Below, one piece after another: positions 1-12,662 of a DNA stretch of 64,000 nucleotides. The position numbers and the translations under genes were made by a program. Source of the DNA: Rotaria macrura (Eukaryota; Rotifera; Eurotatoria; Philodinida; Philodinidae); the NCBI GenBank assembly GCA_900239685.1, contig OENT01000228.1, forward strand, positions 1 to 64,000, given 5' to 3'. Every line of letters begins with the position of its first letter. The stretch's first letter is position 1. Below the pieces are notes generated by a model. The model saw only the letters and a list, made by a program, of their open reading frames with translations. It was not told where the DNA came from and searched no databases.

Positions 1-3000
1 TTATCGATAAATTGAATGTATGATCGGTTCGGCTGAGCATTTGTTTATTGAAAATATACGAATAGCTAAAAGAGATAGAAATTTAGTTTATTGAGTCATA
101 TGTCTTGAAGAAATTATTAGTTGTAATTAAAGTTTTTATTCGTTTATTAATCCTTCTGCATTAGTATGAGGTATTGGACATTTTAATTATTGTATGTTTG
201 AAGATCAGAGGCTATGTGACCCTGATGCACACGACGATGTTATACTGAAGATTGTCGTACCCGCATAATAACACCAATTATGGCTAGTCATTTGCGACGA
301 TTGTTTGCAATCTACGATTGAAAATATAGAGGGATATCGAACATTAGATAAAGGAATAGATCAGTACTGTCGGAAGATGGTGCAGTAAACAAAACATCTT
401 AATCAAGATCTGCATAATAATTCATTAATTCAGAGGATCAAAGGGCAGTAGCATTTTTTTTTGTTAGAATATTACATATGTTTGGAAATAGTTTCACGAT
501 GTTGATCATCTGTATATTTGTTTAAATCTATTTTAGATTTTGAATAAAACTTGACAACATTTATCACCTAGCATTCATATTTGAGTATCATAATCTTTGA
601 TCTCATCTTTACCAGGAAAGGTTAACTTATTGAATCGTTTTTGTATGAGCTCATGACAAGAAACCGTGTTCTTTTTTCGATAGACTTGTTCGAAATTATG
701 TCAAACAAGTAATAGATTCTTGCTACTTAAAATATGCATTGATATATACATCTGTTATATCTATGACACGCGAGCAATTAAGGAAGATCGTGTTTGTCAA
801 ATTAACTTCATCATCCCCCTGCCGTTTATTCGCGTAGAAGTGTTGTCACAAGCTTCGTGCTGTTGGGAAATAACTATGTTTTGTTAGTTGAAGAAACTTT
901 TTTCTCATCGATATCTACTCTTGTTTGTTGATTGAATTTCATCAAAACAAGAAATATTTAATTTTTGCGAACTTCGATGCACTGTTCAATAGGCACAATC
1001 AATAACGAACAATCATCTAAAGAAAGAACAAAAGCGCCATCACATCAGACAGATGATGAAGATGAACGATCTCAAGAGAAACGATTTTTCTCGTCTTACG
1101 GCTATCAGCATAGAGCAAGTTTGGTTCCAGATTTGATCGATTCTTAGATAATATGAGTAGATCAATTGAATCTTTGTATTAACATTTTGTTTCTACAATA
1201 TTAAGACAAGCGTGTGATTGATGTGCATAAAAAATTGATATTCGTCGTTTTACATTAAACACATCAAAGCGGAATTTTTTCTTGTATCTTTGACAACATT
1301 AAACTCTTCTCTATCCATGAAGTTTAATGTGAATTATTGTTGCTGTTTCATTAATCCTAAACACGTTTATATAATAATATATAAAAACTTTGCCGTATGT
1401 TTTGGAGAAGAAAACAAGAACAATCTAAAAAATAATCAAATAAACATTACAATAGAGAATGCCTAATTCAATGAAACGAATATGATAAATATCGAGAATG
1501 GAGAATTTTTATTATTGTCAGCCTTTTTCTTTTGTTGAAGTTTTTCGTAGGAACAAGTAAGTCACTACTTCGAAATGGAATCCTCGTTAAAATTCTTCAC
1601 ACTTCTTTCTTTTGAATAGATATACATACAATGCGCAAGAAGTGTAAATTATGGAGATGAGATTATAGTAATCAGTAGCCTCATTCATATTCGATTATTT
1701 ATAAGCAACTTAGATATTGATTCTGAGGAACAATTAAATCAGTGGTTTTAGTTCTCAAGGATGATTTTCTGGATAATATTAAAAGTATCTTCATCACATC
1801 AAACGAAAGGCTAACTCATAACTCTATCGGTACCGATGATGATGTATTCTGAGATTTATAATTATTACGGTGTGATTGTAAGTTTACAGTGTTCTTCTTC
1901 TCAATCATCTCTATTTGCAGTTCAATGAATACTGAAAACATGATATGATAGTTCGATGGAAAAATTCTTTGAAACCATTCGCGTCAAATTACGACATAAA
2001 ATATGCACGGACAAGAAAACAAACTCGAAGTACAAGTATATATCATGAAAATAACTCTACTTTATATTCTACCTGATTGAGTTAGGAAACAAATGATAAA
2101 TCCCTATGAAGCCAACTGATGAGACCAATGTAACTTGACAATCCCTATTCTCAAAGCATGAAATCAGCAAACGCTTATTACGATAGATAACCTTTCAGAA
2201 TGAAACAATTATATAACAAATAGAATAATGTTGAGACTGTTACTTGGATTAACTTTAGTATATTGGTAATTTTTTTCTATGGTTCACTGGAGTCAATACA
2301 AGTAGATCAATTACTTCGAAAATTTTTGTTTTAGATGTTCAGGTCAAAAGATTCCGCAATCGATAATAACATGCCATAACTTAAATACAAAACGAACGTT
2401 CGTTTAAACGATATTCGTGTACTTTATTTCGATTGAAATAGGTTGTCATCTCAATTTGCAGTCATTATGGTGTTTTTTTTTAAGAACGAACACAAACTTT
2501 AAGGCTGATGCAATTATAATTCAAACTATAAGAAAGAAAGTGAATCATGAAACAATAACAGAATGCTTTCATGCATAAAAGCGCTGGAACCGGTCTGAAT
2601 GAATACCGGAGGATCATCAATTTAAATTTAAAAATAACTACCTGTATTTTACTCTATTTTTTTGTAAAAGAAATGATTCTTGAGTTTTGCTAGTAAGTAT
2701 TAAGCTGATGAAATGATGCACTATATATATATATGAGTGAATTTCGCTGGTATTGTACGGTTCGATGAGAAAAATCCAAAAGGAGTAAAAGTGTAAATTG
2801 AAATAGATTGATATGTGCATTCGATAGAGCATAATTTGTTGTATAAACGAATCAAGCAATTTTCCAACTGTCAGGTCTTCGTTTTGTGAAAAAATCCAAA
2901 TTCTCAAGTATATGGGAGGTTCTCTCTATGTTTCTTGTCGAAATGAAATTTTGAACTGAAATTTTTTAATATTATTATCAAATATCAGTCAAAGCATTTT

Positions 3001-4865
3001 GAAACAAAATGAACGATATTTAGGTTTGTAGATGGTCAGAATCCATTGGCATGAGTCATTCGTGTTTCTTATGAACTGTAGACTTTTTATGAGGTAGTAA
3101 ATGAGCAAAATCAGACCTGATCGTCATTTGAATTCGAAACACTAAAAATCGTTAGAAATACTTATAAAACATTTGTCAATCGAGAGGAATTAATGCAGTT
3201 CAAAACAAAAATATTGTTTCTTCTAAAATATGATTTTCTCGGAAACGATTCGTAGCTAGGAGCTGAAACTGACACCATAGATCAACTACATAACTGGTTA
3301 CTAAAGATAAAAAATCTATGAATCTATCCCTCACTGTTCACGAGAAACCGAAGAATAAAAATAAAACAAATCTGTTGTGATCGTGACATAAAACGGTCAA
3401 CTTGTACGTCTCGAAATTTTTATAATATTTCATCAGAAAAACGAAATGATCGTTGCAATCAATACATATTTTCAGAAAGAGCAGGGTCCTGTCTACAAAC
3501 TGCTGTAAAAATTTTCTTTTATCTAATCAGAATTATAGGAGAAAAATTTCATCTCTAAGTGCCACCCAACCCTTTACGTTTCAATCTTTCTTCTTTGAAA
3601 ACGCCTTAACCACTGTGCGAAAACAAGTCAATAGTTTTATGATAATTAGGACAATTCAAATTGAGCATTTTGGTAATATACAATTGTCAAAATCGATGGA
3701 GTAGAAGTTGAGATATAAACTTTTTCGTGCTTCCAGAGCAACCTTACAAAACCATTGAAATTCATCCATAAATATAGTAAAGAACACAATAATTCTTCAC
3801 TTCCAAGAAAAATAATCGATAAAAAATTTTCTAATAGATAGAAAATCAAGTTTTACGTTAGATAGAGCAATTTCCAATGGTATGAAAATATTATTGTCAC
3901 AACACTTTGTTAGTATAACTATTTTACTCGTGAAATTTCGTTTCCAATTCTTTCTCTTTGATACTAAATCAATTTTGTTCAAACGAAGTATCTTTAGAAA
4001 AATTGTCAATAATATTATGCTGCTCTACGCACATTCGACGTTGTGTCGATAGGCGTTGCTCATAGTTTTTCTTCAATGAAACGCTGTCCAAAGAAAAAAT
4101 GTAATAAAATATTCTGAAACTATTAGAAAAGCTGTGGAATTCTTGTCAACAAAATCTAAAATTTGCTTTCTAATACATACAACGTGAAAATTGTTGTTCC
4201 CTGATATAAACGTCAAGACGAAGTCCATGTCAGTGTCCACCACAGGTAGTCAAGTTGGACCACGAAAACTTGACCCATATTGAATACTGATAATTGTTCA
4301 TGAACTTCGCATATGTATGGTGCAGTGAGTAACCCATTGTGAGCAATTTTTTATCACTTAAATCTATTTTCTCCACATCCTCACAATATATCAAAAAGTT
4401 AGTTCTCAGGAATCTTAGAATTTGTATTTTTGTACGGATGAGTCGATGAATATATATTCACTTTTATCTATCGATATATTTACGACAAGCGTTGATGCAT
4501 ATGTTTATGAAACTTTGATTTTTGAATATCTAAACTAAAAGCATTACAAGAGATTTTTCAACTCATTGTTTCATATCGAACGAAACGCAGTCAGAATTCA
4601 TAAATCAATAGACTACTTACCATTTATTGAGATATTCATGCAACAGATGTCAATAGATTTAATACAGATGCCAAGAGATATCAATATCATACGAGAAAAA
4701 AATCTATATGATAAAGGATTCCAGGTATCATATAATGTTTTTCTATGATAAATTAACGATATGAAAATATAATTCAGTATGTTAGTATTTCGTTTTTTTT
4801 TCTTTATGATAATCTCAATCAGGTTTGATGAATGTTCATGACATTCTCATTCCAGCAACAGTAGT
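1..4865. other. AT-rich region without a supported gene
   Basis: I find no gene model here. Open frames are short and none joins to a neighbour through consistent splice sites. One coding-like frame at 977-1147 is listed separately. The stretch is AT-rich with scattered short simple repeats, such as an alternating TA run near 2722-2735. Confidence 0.6.
977..1147 (+). CDS. possible small or terminal exon, unknown protein
   Basis: The frame from the ATG at 977 to a TAG at 1145-1147 encodes 56 residues. It has an acidic run (TDDEDERSQ), a dibasic KR, and a 20-residue tail starting FFSSYGYQHR. That pattern resembles a peptide precursor, but no signal peptide is in frame. An AG at 991-992 could be a splice acceptor in the right phase, so this may be the last exon of a gene whose earlier exons I cannot find. 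An in-frame stop lies at 959. It could equally be chance. Confidence 0.2.
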   Translation: MHCSIGTINNEQSSKERTKAPSHQTDDEDERSQEKRFFSSYGYQHRASLVPDLIDS

Positions 4866-5225
4866 ATATGGAGTAGGGATGCACCGGTGACGGTGAATCA
4901 CCGGTTCACCGGTCTAACGGTAACCGCCATTACCGGTAACCGGTACCACCGGTAACCGTCCCACCGATAACCGTTACGACCGGTAACCGCTCCTACCGGG
5001 ACCCGTTCCAGCGGCACCCGTTCGGACCGGGACCCGTTCCAGTGGGACCCAATCGAGCCGGGACCCGTTCCACCGGGACCCGTTCGGACCGGGACCCGTT
5101 CCGCCGGGACCCATCCAACCAGTAACCGGTAAAACTGATAAGTATTCTGCCGATAGCCGAGAAGCACCTCCAACATCCGGTAAAAGACGGTATTAGCCGA
5201 TATAAACGGTATAAACAGGTTCATA

Positions 5226-5409
5226 CCGGCTTATACCGGCTTATACCGGTTTATACCGGTTTATACCGGCTTATACCGGCTTATACTGGATTACACCGGT
5301 TTATACCGGTTTATACCGGCTTATACCGGTTTATACCGGCTTATACCGGCTAATACCGGTTTATACCGGCTTATACCGGCTTATACCGGCTAATACCGGT
5401 TTATACCGG
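5226..5409. repeat. tandem array of ~10-bp ttataccgg(c/t) units
   Basis: About eighteen near-identical units of the form ttataccggc or ttataccggt follow one another in the centre of the hAT-like element, with rare variants (ttatactgga, taataccggt). It reads as a minisatellite amplified from the subterminal motif. Confidence 0.9.
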
Positions 5410-5551
5410 CTTATACTGGCTTATACCGGATGTTGGAGACTCTTATCGACTACCGGCAGAATGCTTATCGGTTTGACCGGCTTATACTGGCTTATACCGG
5501 ATGTTGGAGACTCTTATCGACTACCGGCAGAATGCTTATCGGTTTGACCGG
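5410..5551. repeat. perfect 71-bp tandem duplication
   Basis: Two consecutive copies of one 71-bp unit (5410-5480 and 5481-5551) match at every position I compared. A diverged inverted copy of the same sequence lies in the left arm around 5130-5200. This points to a recent local duplication inside the element. Confidence 0.9.
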
Positions 5552-5737
5552 TTACCGGATGGACGGGTCCCGGTGGAGCGGGTCCCGGTAGGAACGGGTC
5601 CCGGTGGAACGGGTCCCGGTAGGAACGGGTCCCGGTGGAACGGGTCCCGGTAGGAACGGTTACCGGTCGTGACGGTTACCGTTGGAACGGTTACCGATTG
5701 TAACGGTTACCGTCACCGGTGCATCCCTAATATGGAG

Positions 5738-6982
5738 GAGTATGATAGAATAGAACCATCGGTTGGATTCTTCTCATGACGAGGTGACTCATGAAAATGA
5801 ACTTGTGACTAATAAACTCGAATAATATTTCAAAGAAATACGATAGAAGAAACTTGTTTTCAAACAGTTCGATTGAGATCAAAGTGTAGAAATTAAAAGT
5901 CGCTGGCAAACCTTTTATACGAATAGAAGAATACAACTTCACATTAGTTATGTTCATACTTCATCGTTGTCTATTGAACGAGAAATAAATAACTTTTATT
6001 TATAAGTGTCAATGTTTCTTTTCCTAAATTAGCAAGCTAGAAAAAACTTCCTATGAACAGTACTTGTACTACATTTGTTTGAATATGAAAAAAATTTTAT
6101 TGTTATAGTAGAATATTAATACACTACATTCAAATTCGACAAGTTACACCACAAATGGTAGATGTTTGTGGGAACTTTCGTCTTATGAAGTGTTGTACTA
6201 CAACAGTCCGCGATTGTATCTTTCATTTGAGAAAAGTCAGTTTTTCATCAAATTAGTTTGTTCTTCTCATGGATTCTTGAAAATTCCATTCTGCTCTTGT
6301 CATAATCTAGATAGGGGAAATTTCTCTTTTCAGAACATCCATAAATCATATATATATATTTATATACGTATATGATTACATCAGATGCAAAATTCTGAAT
6401 AAAAAATCAATTTATCAATGGAAGAACTTTTCACACCAAACACTGATCGTTGGTAGGCATGCAATGTATTTTCCTGATTAGTTGATATTTGAAATTATTT
6501 TTGTTGAAATATCTTCATCCATGCATGATTATCATTAAGTGCTCTTATATATGAACACTGGCTTGCTTATATATTTTAATATATTTCAAATTATTATTGA
6601 GATGAATAAGACGTGTTTTCTATCATTAAATATTCAAGTCATTCTCTTTTCTTGTCAAATAGAATCGTATCCAATATATAGAATTAAACACTTATTTATA
6701 TATATATATATATATTATCTATCGAACGTATCGCTATGCAAGTGTATAAATGCATTATTTATCAATCGTGATGATGATGATGATGATTAAAGAACTAAAA
6801 TGTATGACAATCAACTAAGAAAGATACACAGGCACAAGAAATGCAATAAGAGCAAATTATGCACAAAAAATACATAGATAAACATAGAATGCGAGAAAAA
6901 TAATCGAAGCAATGACTTTCATTGTTAGTGACTAGAATTAAAACGAGTATAAAAAGGAAAGATATGATGAATATTATTGTTT
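5738..6982. other. non-genic spacer with microsatellites
   Basis: No gene found. It contains an alternating TA run near 6697-6716 and a GAT repeat at about 6769-6787. It is also the region downstream (3' side) of the minus-strand RGS gene, so it should hold that gene's 3' untranslated region. Confidence 0.6.
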
Positions 6983-9900
6983 TTAACGAGGACTAGTTCC
7001 TAATAGATATTTTTCGTTATTTCCACCGGTAAGCATATTGCCACTAACTGTTAAATTTTCGACTGGATTTCGTAAAACAATTGAAAGTCGACCTGGTTTA
7101 ATTCCAACCTAAACATGAAAGAAGAAAACAAAAATTAAAATATCAATGAATGATTATTGTATTCACAGGAGGAAAGAAAACAAAACAGAAAATCGAATAT
7201 TCAAAAAAATAAATAAATAAAAACTATGTTTAAATGGATTATATGAGATTATTCAGTATAAGCATACAATAGGACAATATATGTATCGATGGATTTAGCT
7301 GAGTAAAATGAATACAAGCATTTCTGATTCTTTTTTTTCCAATTCCAAGCATTAAAAAAACAGAGTATATATATACATATATATGTATACACATATACAC
7401 GTGTTTAATATATGAGCATAAGTTGAGGTTCAACATCAAACGTTATCAATCTATCGCAGTAGTTTGGTTTATTTTTCATTTAGAATAAATAAAAACAAAG
7501 CCTGGTGCAATAAAAAATGCAAAGGGGAAAAATAGGATTAGACAGGCAGAGAATAAAATGATAGATTAAATATGTATATATGTATGTAATGATTTATTAC
7601 GAGTGCATTCGCTCGATTTTCTTTATCAGTATTTTTTCGATAGCTAAAAACAAAATAATAATGAACAACAATAAGCAAAGAAGGAAACGAAAAGAATAAT
7701 ATGGATATATAAGACAAGTAAAGTATTGATAATCCCACATGAGATTTACATAATTAATAATACCATGATTAAATTAATTTTTGTGGCCAACACTAGTTTT
7801 GTATATATATGCATATTTATTACAAATGTTATATTAAAATAAAGCAAAAGTGAAATCAGAGTGAAAGAGATAGACAAAGAATGAAAGCAAAGATTGTTTT
7901 AACATATACAATAGTGGACAAAATATTTCCTCTATTTTCATTTCAGCTATTAACTAGTTGCTATATATCTATGGATAGAATGTTAATATGCAATGAAACT
8001 TATGATGAATGATAATTAGGTAGGCATCAAATGTGATGCTTTTGAAAATAAAGTTTTAGTTTATCAATATCTCAAATCAACAGATGGATCAGGAAAAAGT
8101 AAAATTTTTTTCCTCGTTTAAATCTCTAGAAAAGAATTGGAACAGGCAGAAAAATTCATTATTTTTTCTGGTGGTTAGATGGATTGGCTGTTCAAACGTC
8201 GAAAAAAACCGATAAATTTTCAGACAATTTCGATTAATGAGGAACATTTTTTACTATATGAACATTGTCGAACAGATAACATATAAATGAAGAGAAAAAA
8301 ATTGATAACTTATTATTTTTTTCGTTAAGGAACTATAAATGACAATTCGTCTCAGTATTCCCTAGCATTTATCGCATAATCATTATACTGTTCACCACGA
8401 TTATCTATACGGCTTTGAATAGGAACTTTTTTTTTGCGTGTTTCAGTATTGGTCCTAAACCTGCACTAAATTGAACGTACATATGATGAAAACGAGTTTC
8501 TTCTCCTTCTCGAGATTTTTATGAATGATCAGTTCACAAATGAAATAGGTGGAGATTGTGCTTGAATTACATAAATTGACACAATAGTTCTTCGTTCTTT
8601 TTCTTTATTTAATTTACATCAGGTTTAACTTATCCTCATTACTACTGGTTTAAAATCTAGAGTAATAGCGTTATTAGAATAGCAACAATAACTCAACATT
8701 TTCCCAGCAGAGCGTTAGATTTTCGATGAGTTCTATTTGATTTATAGCGTAACTGACATTTGAATATAAAAAAAAGAATTTTTACAACCATCGTATTTCA
8801 ACTTATCTACTGTTAGTATTTCCTTGAAATTTCTCTTTTAGCATATGCAAGTTATATGAATTCTGCAATTGATCATTACGAATCTATAAATTGAGATCAC
8901 CTAGAGGGCAATGTTTTGTCCACTAATTGTATCTGCCAAATAGAAAAGTTCACTATTTAAATATCACAACTTACTTTTTTCTTGCCACCTATTAGTAATT
9001 CTTTATAGGTTTCTGAACGTAAAAATCGAGCGTATGTATCACGATTCATCAGATTAAAGATGTGATCCTATAAACAAAATAAAATTTATTATCTATCTAT
9101 ATTGCCGATAAGTTGATAGACGAGTAGAAAATTGTTGACTCTAATTGAATCATACTTAGAAAGAACTAGTATGTCAAGATTAATAATCAATATGTCTTGT
9201 TTCAACTCTGACGTAAGATGTGCATCATCATTGATGCATACATTAAAACTCAGTAATAGCAATGCTACACTATTATCCTCATAGATAATTCGATTGATTC
9301 GTACAATATTCTGAGAATGTTACTTGAAAAAAAAATACCGTTTGATTAACGTATTGTATATTCAAATAAGTATTTGTACACATCTTAGAAACTGTTTTTT
9401 CTTACCATGTGGAAAGAGAAGAAAAAAGGAAAGTCTAAACATGATCGATGTCTAATCAGATTACAAAGAAATTTGAGGTATCTTCAAATCATTTTTACAT
9501 GAACTATCTTCTCATTGGATATGATTCAATTAGAGAATAAACACTTCATCTCGCTTGATAAATATTAACCTGAGCTTCATCAAAAGTGTATCGATTCGGA
9601 TAATTAATCATGTTATTCTTCGTTAAATTCATGACACGTTGATCTATATTTATCGAATAATAAGCACCTAGAAAAATAGCATATTCGAAAAAGAATCGTT
9701 TAATTTTAGTTTTTCAAATTATGAATATTTCTACCTGGTGAAAGAAACTCATTGTAAATTTCTTTGACTCGATTAAGTACATCCTTTTGTGTAGTATGAA
9801 AACGTAAGTGTATACATGCTTCGTAAAAACGTAGATTTTCACTTGAATATTCTTTATCAAGAAATTTCCAAAATAGATCACGACCAATCGGATCTTTCAG

Positions 9901-12422
9901 TAATTCATTGATTGAAAAACTCCAACGTTTAACACGTCTCGAGGATATGTCTTTTGAATTAATTGCTTTCTCCGATTCCCATAGATCAATTGAATCAGTT
10001 ATCCCTAAGAATAAAGAAAAATCATATTCCATGGTGAAAATCAAATACAAAAGCATGACAACATTGATGCATAAAATACGAGAAACCATGGCACCATCTA
10101 TTCTAATATTAGTGCTACAAGGCAGTGTTGTAATGAAATAAATCAAAGAATGACGAGATTCTCAAGTTGTGAATTGTTCATTTTAAATCTCACGATCTTT
10201 CAAAAAAACACGTTTTTAATGTCTAGTCATTCTTTATTCACAGAAGATCTAATCTGATAGCTAACTACCAGAATTGATAATTATTAGATAGACTTTTCCC
10301 CCTCGTGTGTGCTCGCTCGAATGTCTATTCTGTATATATTTATCTGCTAATATCTAACACAATGAGAATTTAGTGTCAATCATAATGAAAAAAGAAAAAT
10401 TCTTATCATACATGGATTGGATGGTTCACATAATGTGATAAATGGATCGAATTCAGCATATTGTTCAAAATATGATACAGATGTTTCGGATACTTTCGAT
10501 GTTTTCAAGCATCGTCGTTCAATTCGAAGTTTGAGAAATTCGATTTCTTTACATAATTGTTCAATTAACATAGTTTCATCGCATTCACGTAAGAATGATG
10601 CTCGATGTTGAGGAGAATTATTCGATGAATTGGTATTCGTTGTTGGTGGCGCAGGTTCTGCTGTTAGAAGACCTACAGTCATGGTTATAAAATTTCTATT
10701 GGCGGCAAATGCTAGAGCCGATGCTGGTGCTGTATTTATTGATGATGCCGTTGAAGATTTTCTATAAGCATCAATTAATAAACGTGGAGTTAAATATGTT
10801 GTTTTTCTTCGTAGCAGTTTCTTAATATCTTGTTCAGTCGTATTGATACATCCGGGTGCTGGCCGATAAACATCCCAAAAGGCACGTTCTTGTGAATCGA
10901 GTACATTTCGTTCGAATTTATCACGTTTTTTATCAACTCTGTTGATATAAATGAATATTTTGTTTTTCGTTTTATTCAAAAACAAGTTCAAGAAATTCAT
11001 TTACTTTATTTGTGCTTCAGCTTGCATATAAATGAATTCCCATTTACGTGCAAATAATTTTTGAAGACGTGCTAAATTTTCAGCTTCATAATCAGCTAAT
11101 TCTAATCGGGTTTTATTTTGCATTGTTCGTTTACATAAATATACAGCTACATATCAAATAGAAAAAAATCTCTTGAGATTCTATAGAACAAAGTAAAAAA
11201 TGAAACGACTTATATTACCATAATCAATATTATCTGCTTCAGCATGGTTTGAAGGCCAAAAGTAGGGTGTCTAGAGAATTGAAAACAAAAACATTTAAAA
11301 TGAATTCCAAACATTGTAATTTATACCTGAAAACGATAAAACGTTCCATCGTTTTTTACCGTTAAGACATGATCTTCAATTGGAAGAATCTGCATAAATG
11401 AAACGAAAAAACAATAAGGAATTGTTGAATTTCATTCGATGTAGATGATCTTACATAGCCATAAGACGACATAAGGTTTGCCAAATGGAGAGCATCCACT
11501 AAATAAATTATTAATCAAACATTTATGAGACACAAAAAAAAGACACTTATCAATGTAGACTATTCATGGAAACGCACATGAGAATTCACACACGTGCTAT
11601 CGATAGATGTCAGTAGGGACTCGATTTTTCAGACAAATGAAAAGATATTCATCTCTATTAGGTCAACAGTTATTTGCATTTTCTAGAATATGAAATAGCT
11701 ATATATGTCACGAACTATGTTCTTAAATGATCGAAACTCATCGATTGCAACAGAGATATAAATTTAGAAGTTTCGAGTTTTTCTAATCGAATAATTGCAC
11801 ATCATGAGTTCTCTTTTCTCCTAATTATAATGTCTTCACAAGAGACTCTAGCTAATTTATTCATCTTACTATGATTCAACGTATATTTTTATACATGTCA
11901 TATAAAATTGTTTTCTACTTATTATGATTATCTACGAAGATAGAATAAATTCTTTACCAGTATCTTCGACATCGAGTGTTTTCAAAATCCATTGTATTAA
12001 ATCTCCACCTGTGAAGACACTCGGAATTTTTGACATAAAACTTTTGACTGATTTTATTGGTAGACCGCTATTTTCATCTTGCATTCGTTCAAGTAACGAT
12101 TCAATCTACAATACATAAGACTATAGAAAAATCAAAAGATTACCTTGATACTTACTTTTCTATATGTATGCAAACAGGGTATTTCATATTCTCGATTGAT
12201 ACCTTCAATTAAAGCTGGACTGTTTGGAGAAAGGAAATCATTTCTAATGGGTGTAGTACCACCGATGGTACCAACGGACTCATTCAATGTGGCCTGTTCA
12301 TCTGGATCATTATGCGTGATTGTTGATGTTGTTGCTGGTGCGTTGATGCGAACCATTTCAATATGCAAGTGGTCGCTTATCGAGTCATCATCAGTAAAAG
12401 ACGCTCGAACTCGAGCGGCCAT
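6983..12422 (-). CDS. RGS7: R7-family regulator of G-protein signalling (RGS6/7-like)
   Basis: The protein is a GTPase-activating protein for Gi/o alpha subunits. R7 proteins work with Gbeta5 and a membrane anchor bound through the DEP region. Eleven exons (high to low): 12156-12422, 11958-12105, 11455-11498, 11327-11389, 11219-11270, 11005-11146, 10412-10938, 9735-10004, 9570-9667, 8975-9067 and 6983-7108. All phases close and give 609 residues. Domains in order: an 86-residue N-terminal extension; DEP from about residue 87 ([19 protein letters not shown]); the DHEX helices ([18 protein letters not shown]); the R7 signature [19 protein letters not shown]; a GGL domain ending EFDPF...SNPW, with the Trp split by an intron; and an RGS domain ([19 protein letters not shown] to [20 protein letters not shown]). 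Vertebrate RGS7 is near 490 residues; the excess is the N-terminus and a linker before GGL. The last exon lies beyond a 1,866-bp intron. It may be co-transcribed with TMEM33 upstream. Confidence 0.93.
7109..8974 (-). other. long last intron of the RGS gene
   Basis: The donor GTAAGTTG follows the codons for KKK at 8975, and the acceptor TTTAG precedes the final 41-codon exon. The intron is about twenty times the usual size in this gene. I see no coding sequence in it, only AT-rich simple sequence such as the TA-rich stretch around 7363-7400. Confidence 0.7.
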
Positions 12423-12442
12423 TCAATGATAACCAGACGCAA

Positions 12443-12482
12443 CCATGGCAAACTACATTTTCTAGAATGAAAAAAGAAAGGA
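12443..12482 (-). promoter_or_regulatory. strong 3' splice acceptor upstream of the RGS start codon
   Basis: On the minus strand a pyrimidine run (CTTTCTTTTTTCATTCTAG) ends at 12462, 39 nt before the ATG at 12422. The RGS start lies only 240 bp downstream of the TMEM33 stop. The site could be a spliced-leader trans-splice acceptor or the end of an intron in the 5' untranslated region; the sequence cannot decide. Confidence 0.5.
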
Positions 12483-12662
12483 AAAGATAAAAATTTCAAG
12501 CTTTCATGGGTGTTAGTTGTTTTTGGTTCGATTTTTAGTTCACGAACAACATAGAAAAAAAGATGTAGAACAACACAAATTGAAAACTAAATAAGAACAT
12601 AAATAAAACAAGATTGCAAAGCATCGAGATCGGTCCTTTTTTTTTCGTTGTGAAAGATTTTC

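Larger units (their letters stand above)
4866..5737. mobile_element. hAT-like foldback MITE with 8-bp target duplication
   Basis: The element runs 4874-5729 and is flanked on both sides by the 8-bp direct repeat atatggag (4866-4873 and 5730-5737). Its ends are perfect inverted repeats of at least 20 bp beginning tagggatgcaccggtgacgg. An 8-bp duplication plus a TAGGGATGCACC-type end is the hallmark of hAT transposons. Inside, both arms are rich in ACCGGT and GGGACCCG motifs and face each other, so the similarity extends inward at lower identity. The centre is a tandem array. No transposase is encoded, so it is non-autonomous. The 108-codon open frame in the left arm is a by-product of the repeats. 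Confidence 0.88.

Noticed and set aside
4898..5224. 108-codon minus-strand open frame, rich in Gly, Pro and Arg
   Set aside because: It is entirely inside the left arm of the hAT-like element and follows from its GGGACCCG repeats.
5226..5409. Regular short repeats resembling a CRISPR array
   Set aside because: Units are contiguous ~10-bp repeats with no spacers, within a transposon in eukaryotic DNA.
9908..10141. 77-codon plus-strand frame
   Set aside because: It is antisense to the RGS-domain exon and the neighbouring intron.
12145..12429. 94-codon plus-strand frame
   Set aside because: It mirrors the first RGS exon, which joins in phase to the DEP exon on the other strand.
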